Assembly: GCA_003569205.1 (NCBI GenBank) | Contig: BGOK01000012.1 | Span: 1 to 64,000 of the forward strand | DNA: 64,000 nt | Direction of reading: 5' to 3' | Source of the DNA: Verrucomicrobiota bacterium | GTDB taxonomy: Bacteria; Verrucomicrobiota; Verrucomicrobiia; Opitutales; UBA953 | Shown: positions 62,612-64,000 of the stretch, piece after piece | Position numbering within the stretch: position 1 is the first letter of the stretch | Layout of the letters: every line of letters begins with the position of its first letter | The notes under the pieces: generated by a model | Databases searched by the model: none | Seen by the model: the letters and a program-made list of their open reading frames with translations, nothing else | What the model was told of the DNA's origin: nothing | Translations under genes and position numbers: made by a program

Positions 62612-62631
62612 GTTGGCTAAACGTGTCGCGC

Positions 62632-63999
62632 TCAACCGCCGGTCGCAGCGGCGAGGCGGACCGCGGCTTGGCGCCGTTCCCACACCACCATCGAAAGCGT
62701 TCGACGAGCTAAAGCTTCGTCGCGCCGGGCAACCGTGACTTCGGCTTCAGCCGCTACGCCCGCACGCTGGCGAGCTTCCGCATTCTGCAGGCGTTCCTGC
62801 GCGGCGACTTGGACCTGTGCGGTGAGATCCTCCTGCAAGGCTAGTTCACGTAAATCGGCGAGGGCATCTTCCACTTCGCGGAAAGCGTTCAGAACTACCT
62901 TTTGCCACTCGGCGGCGGAGCCCGCTAAGCGGGCCCGCGTGACTTCGAGGTTGGCCTCGCGACGGGCGCCATCGAAAAGCGGCACGTCGACCATTGGAGC
63001 CAAGCCCCAAAAGGAGGCGGAGCCGCGACCAATCCGCGAAGCTGGGTCGGCCTGCCAACCCGCTTGGCCGTTCAGCGTGACGGAAGGATAGAAGTCAGCG
63101 AGGGCGGCACCTTCGCGGGCGACCGCGGCATCAAAACGGAGGGCAGCCGCGCGGACATCCGGGCGGTGTTGTAGTAATTCGGAAGGAAGGCCGGCGCCGA
63201 AGGTGGGCATAGCGGCGCGTTGGGTGGCGACGGGCAAAGCGGCACCAGGGGCAGCCCCGATGAGTGCGCGCAGGGCGTTCTCGGCGGCCGCGAGGCGACG
63301 CCGTCCTAGGCCTTCATCGACCTTCGCTTGCGCGGCGGCCAACCGGGCGGACGACAGAGGATCCGTTGGCAGGATACCTACCTCCACACTGCGTCGAACA
63401 ATTTCCATCTCGCGATAGCGGGCGGCAAATTCGGTTTCCAAGCAGGCGACTTGCTCGCGAGCGCCGCGCACGGCGAACCAGACGCGGGCGACTTCGGCGG
63501 TGAGTGCTAGGTCCGCTTGCGCGACTGCGGCGGCCGAGGCCTGGGCGTCGCTCTCCGCGGCGGCGACGGTGGAAGCCTTGCGGCCCCAGAAGTCTAATTC
63601 CCAGGAAGCCTTAACGCCCAAGCCCGTGACGTCGGTCCGGCGCGGCACGGCGGCAGCGAACGGGATGCGTCCGGTTTCTAAAGAGATTCGTGAGGCATCA
63701 ATACCGGCTTGGGCCGAGAGCACGGGTTGGAGCGAGCCGCCCGCGGCGACTAAGACCGCGTCGGCCTCACGCTGACGGGCCCGGACAATCGCCAGGTCTG
63801 GACTGCCCGTACGAGCCTGCGCGATGAGCGCAGCCAGGGCGGGGTCTTGAAATTTTTCCACCCACCCTGCCGTGGCCGCAGAACCCGGGACGCTAAAAGC
63901 TGCGGGGGCAACTGGGGCCGCCGGGCGCGGTGCAGGCTCGTGCGCACAACCCGCGAGCATGGCCGCGGCGAGAAGTAGGCTCTTACTTACGTGGCACAT
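62632..63999 (-). CDS. RND efflux outer-membrane lipoprotein (NodT/OprM family)
   Basis: A 455-residue outer-membrane factor, TolC-like trimeric channel for RND pumps. Lipobox MLAGC (Cys about residue 18). Two homologous coiled-coil repeats: GWVEKFQDPALAALIAQ, LAIVRARQREADAVLVAAGG, then VKASWELDFWGRKASTVAAA, LPSELLQHRPDVRAAALRFD, DFYPSVTLNGQAGW and MVDVPLFDGARREANLEVT. The ATG lies 1 bp from the window edge; a 5' extension is possible, as are adaptor and pump genes beyond it. Confidence 0.92.
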   Translation of the reverse strand: MCHVSKSLLLAAAMLAGCAHEPAPRPAAPVAPAAFSVPGSAATAGWVEKFQDPALAALIAQARTGSPDLAIVRARQREADAVLVAAGGSLQPVLSAQAGIDASRISLETGRIPFAAAVPRRTDVTGLGVKASWELDFWGRKASTVAAAESDAQASAAAVAQADLALTAEVARVWFAVRGAREQVACLETEFAARYREMEIVRRSVEVGILPTDPLSSARLAAAQAKVDEGLGRRRLAAAENALRALIGAAPGAALPVATQRAAMPTFGAGLPSELLQHRPDVRAAALRFDAAVAREGAALADFYPSVTLNGQAGWQADPASRIGRGSASFWGLAPMVDVPLFDGARREANLEVTRARLAGSAAEWQKVVLNAFREVEDALADLRELALQEDLTAQVQVAAQERLQNAEARQRAGVAAEAEVTVARRDEALARRTLSMVVWERRQAAVRLAAATGG

Positions 64000-64000
64000 T

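Overview
The window looks like a high-GC chromosomal segment from a Verrucomicrobiota bacterium, probably Opitutae-like. The evidence is a DUF1592/DUF1587-type cytochrome paired with a Tat-exported DUF1552 protein (a planctomycete/verrucomicrobial signature), diderm features (KDO synthase, secretin, outer-membrane efflux lipoprotein, autotransporter barrel, BamE-like lipoprotein), menaquinone genes and a divergent type II secretion system. The taxonomic placement is inference; there is no rRNA in the window.

Region 1 (1-16 kb) is accessory. Single genes or small operons (a Sel1-repeat protein, an XRE antitoxin/RelE-like toxin pair, a small outer-membrane barrel, three lipoproteins, a phytase-like autotransporter, an orphan membrane protein, an exported esterase, a 52-aa coiled-coil protein and the DUF1552/DUF1592 pair) are mostly separated by dense intergenic repeat cassettes. 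The cassettes are made of short triloop hairpins, a GTGCAAAGGTG element and degenerate GTACAGA/GTACGGA runs, in a nearly fixed order. They also occur at three convergent gene junctions further on (22.6, 31.2 and 45.3 kb) and were not seen elsewhere.

Region 2 (16-28 kb) is a type II secretion/pseudopilus locus in two convergent operons: GspC-like, G, H, I, J, K, L-like and M-like on the + strand, and D, E, F on the - strand. Several of these proteins carry low-complexity C-terminal tails.

Region 3 (28-64 kb) is mostly housekeeping: rmuC, tRNA-Ala, slyD, an OsmC protein, ferredoxin, purM, tRNA-Pro, LysM, Nudix and PfkB proteins; a minus-strand cluster of an AsmA-like gene, grpE, dnaJ, nadC, birA, coaX and a small membrane gene; hisG-aguB-aguA (histidine and polyamine synthesis); feoA-feoB-feoC-like iron uptake behind a Fur-box-like palindrome, divergent from a POT peptide transporter; exodeoxyribonuclease III; guaB; menC-menE; kdsA, polX and gmk; queG and a CoaC-like flavoprotein; gnd; and an RND outer-membrane factor at the right edge.

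At least seven genes (Sel1, the outer-membrane barrel, DUF1592, gspH, dnaJ and the POT transporter with three lesions, probably also the toxin) contain +1/-1 frameshifts. Most can be repaired by adding or removing one base in a short homopolymer. This points to long-read consensus errors more than to real gene decay, so 'broken' genes here should be read with that in mind.
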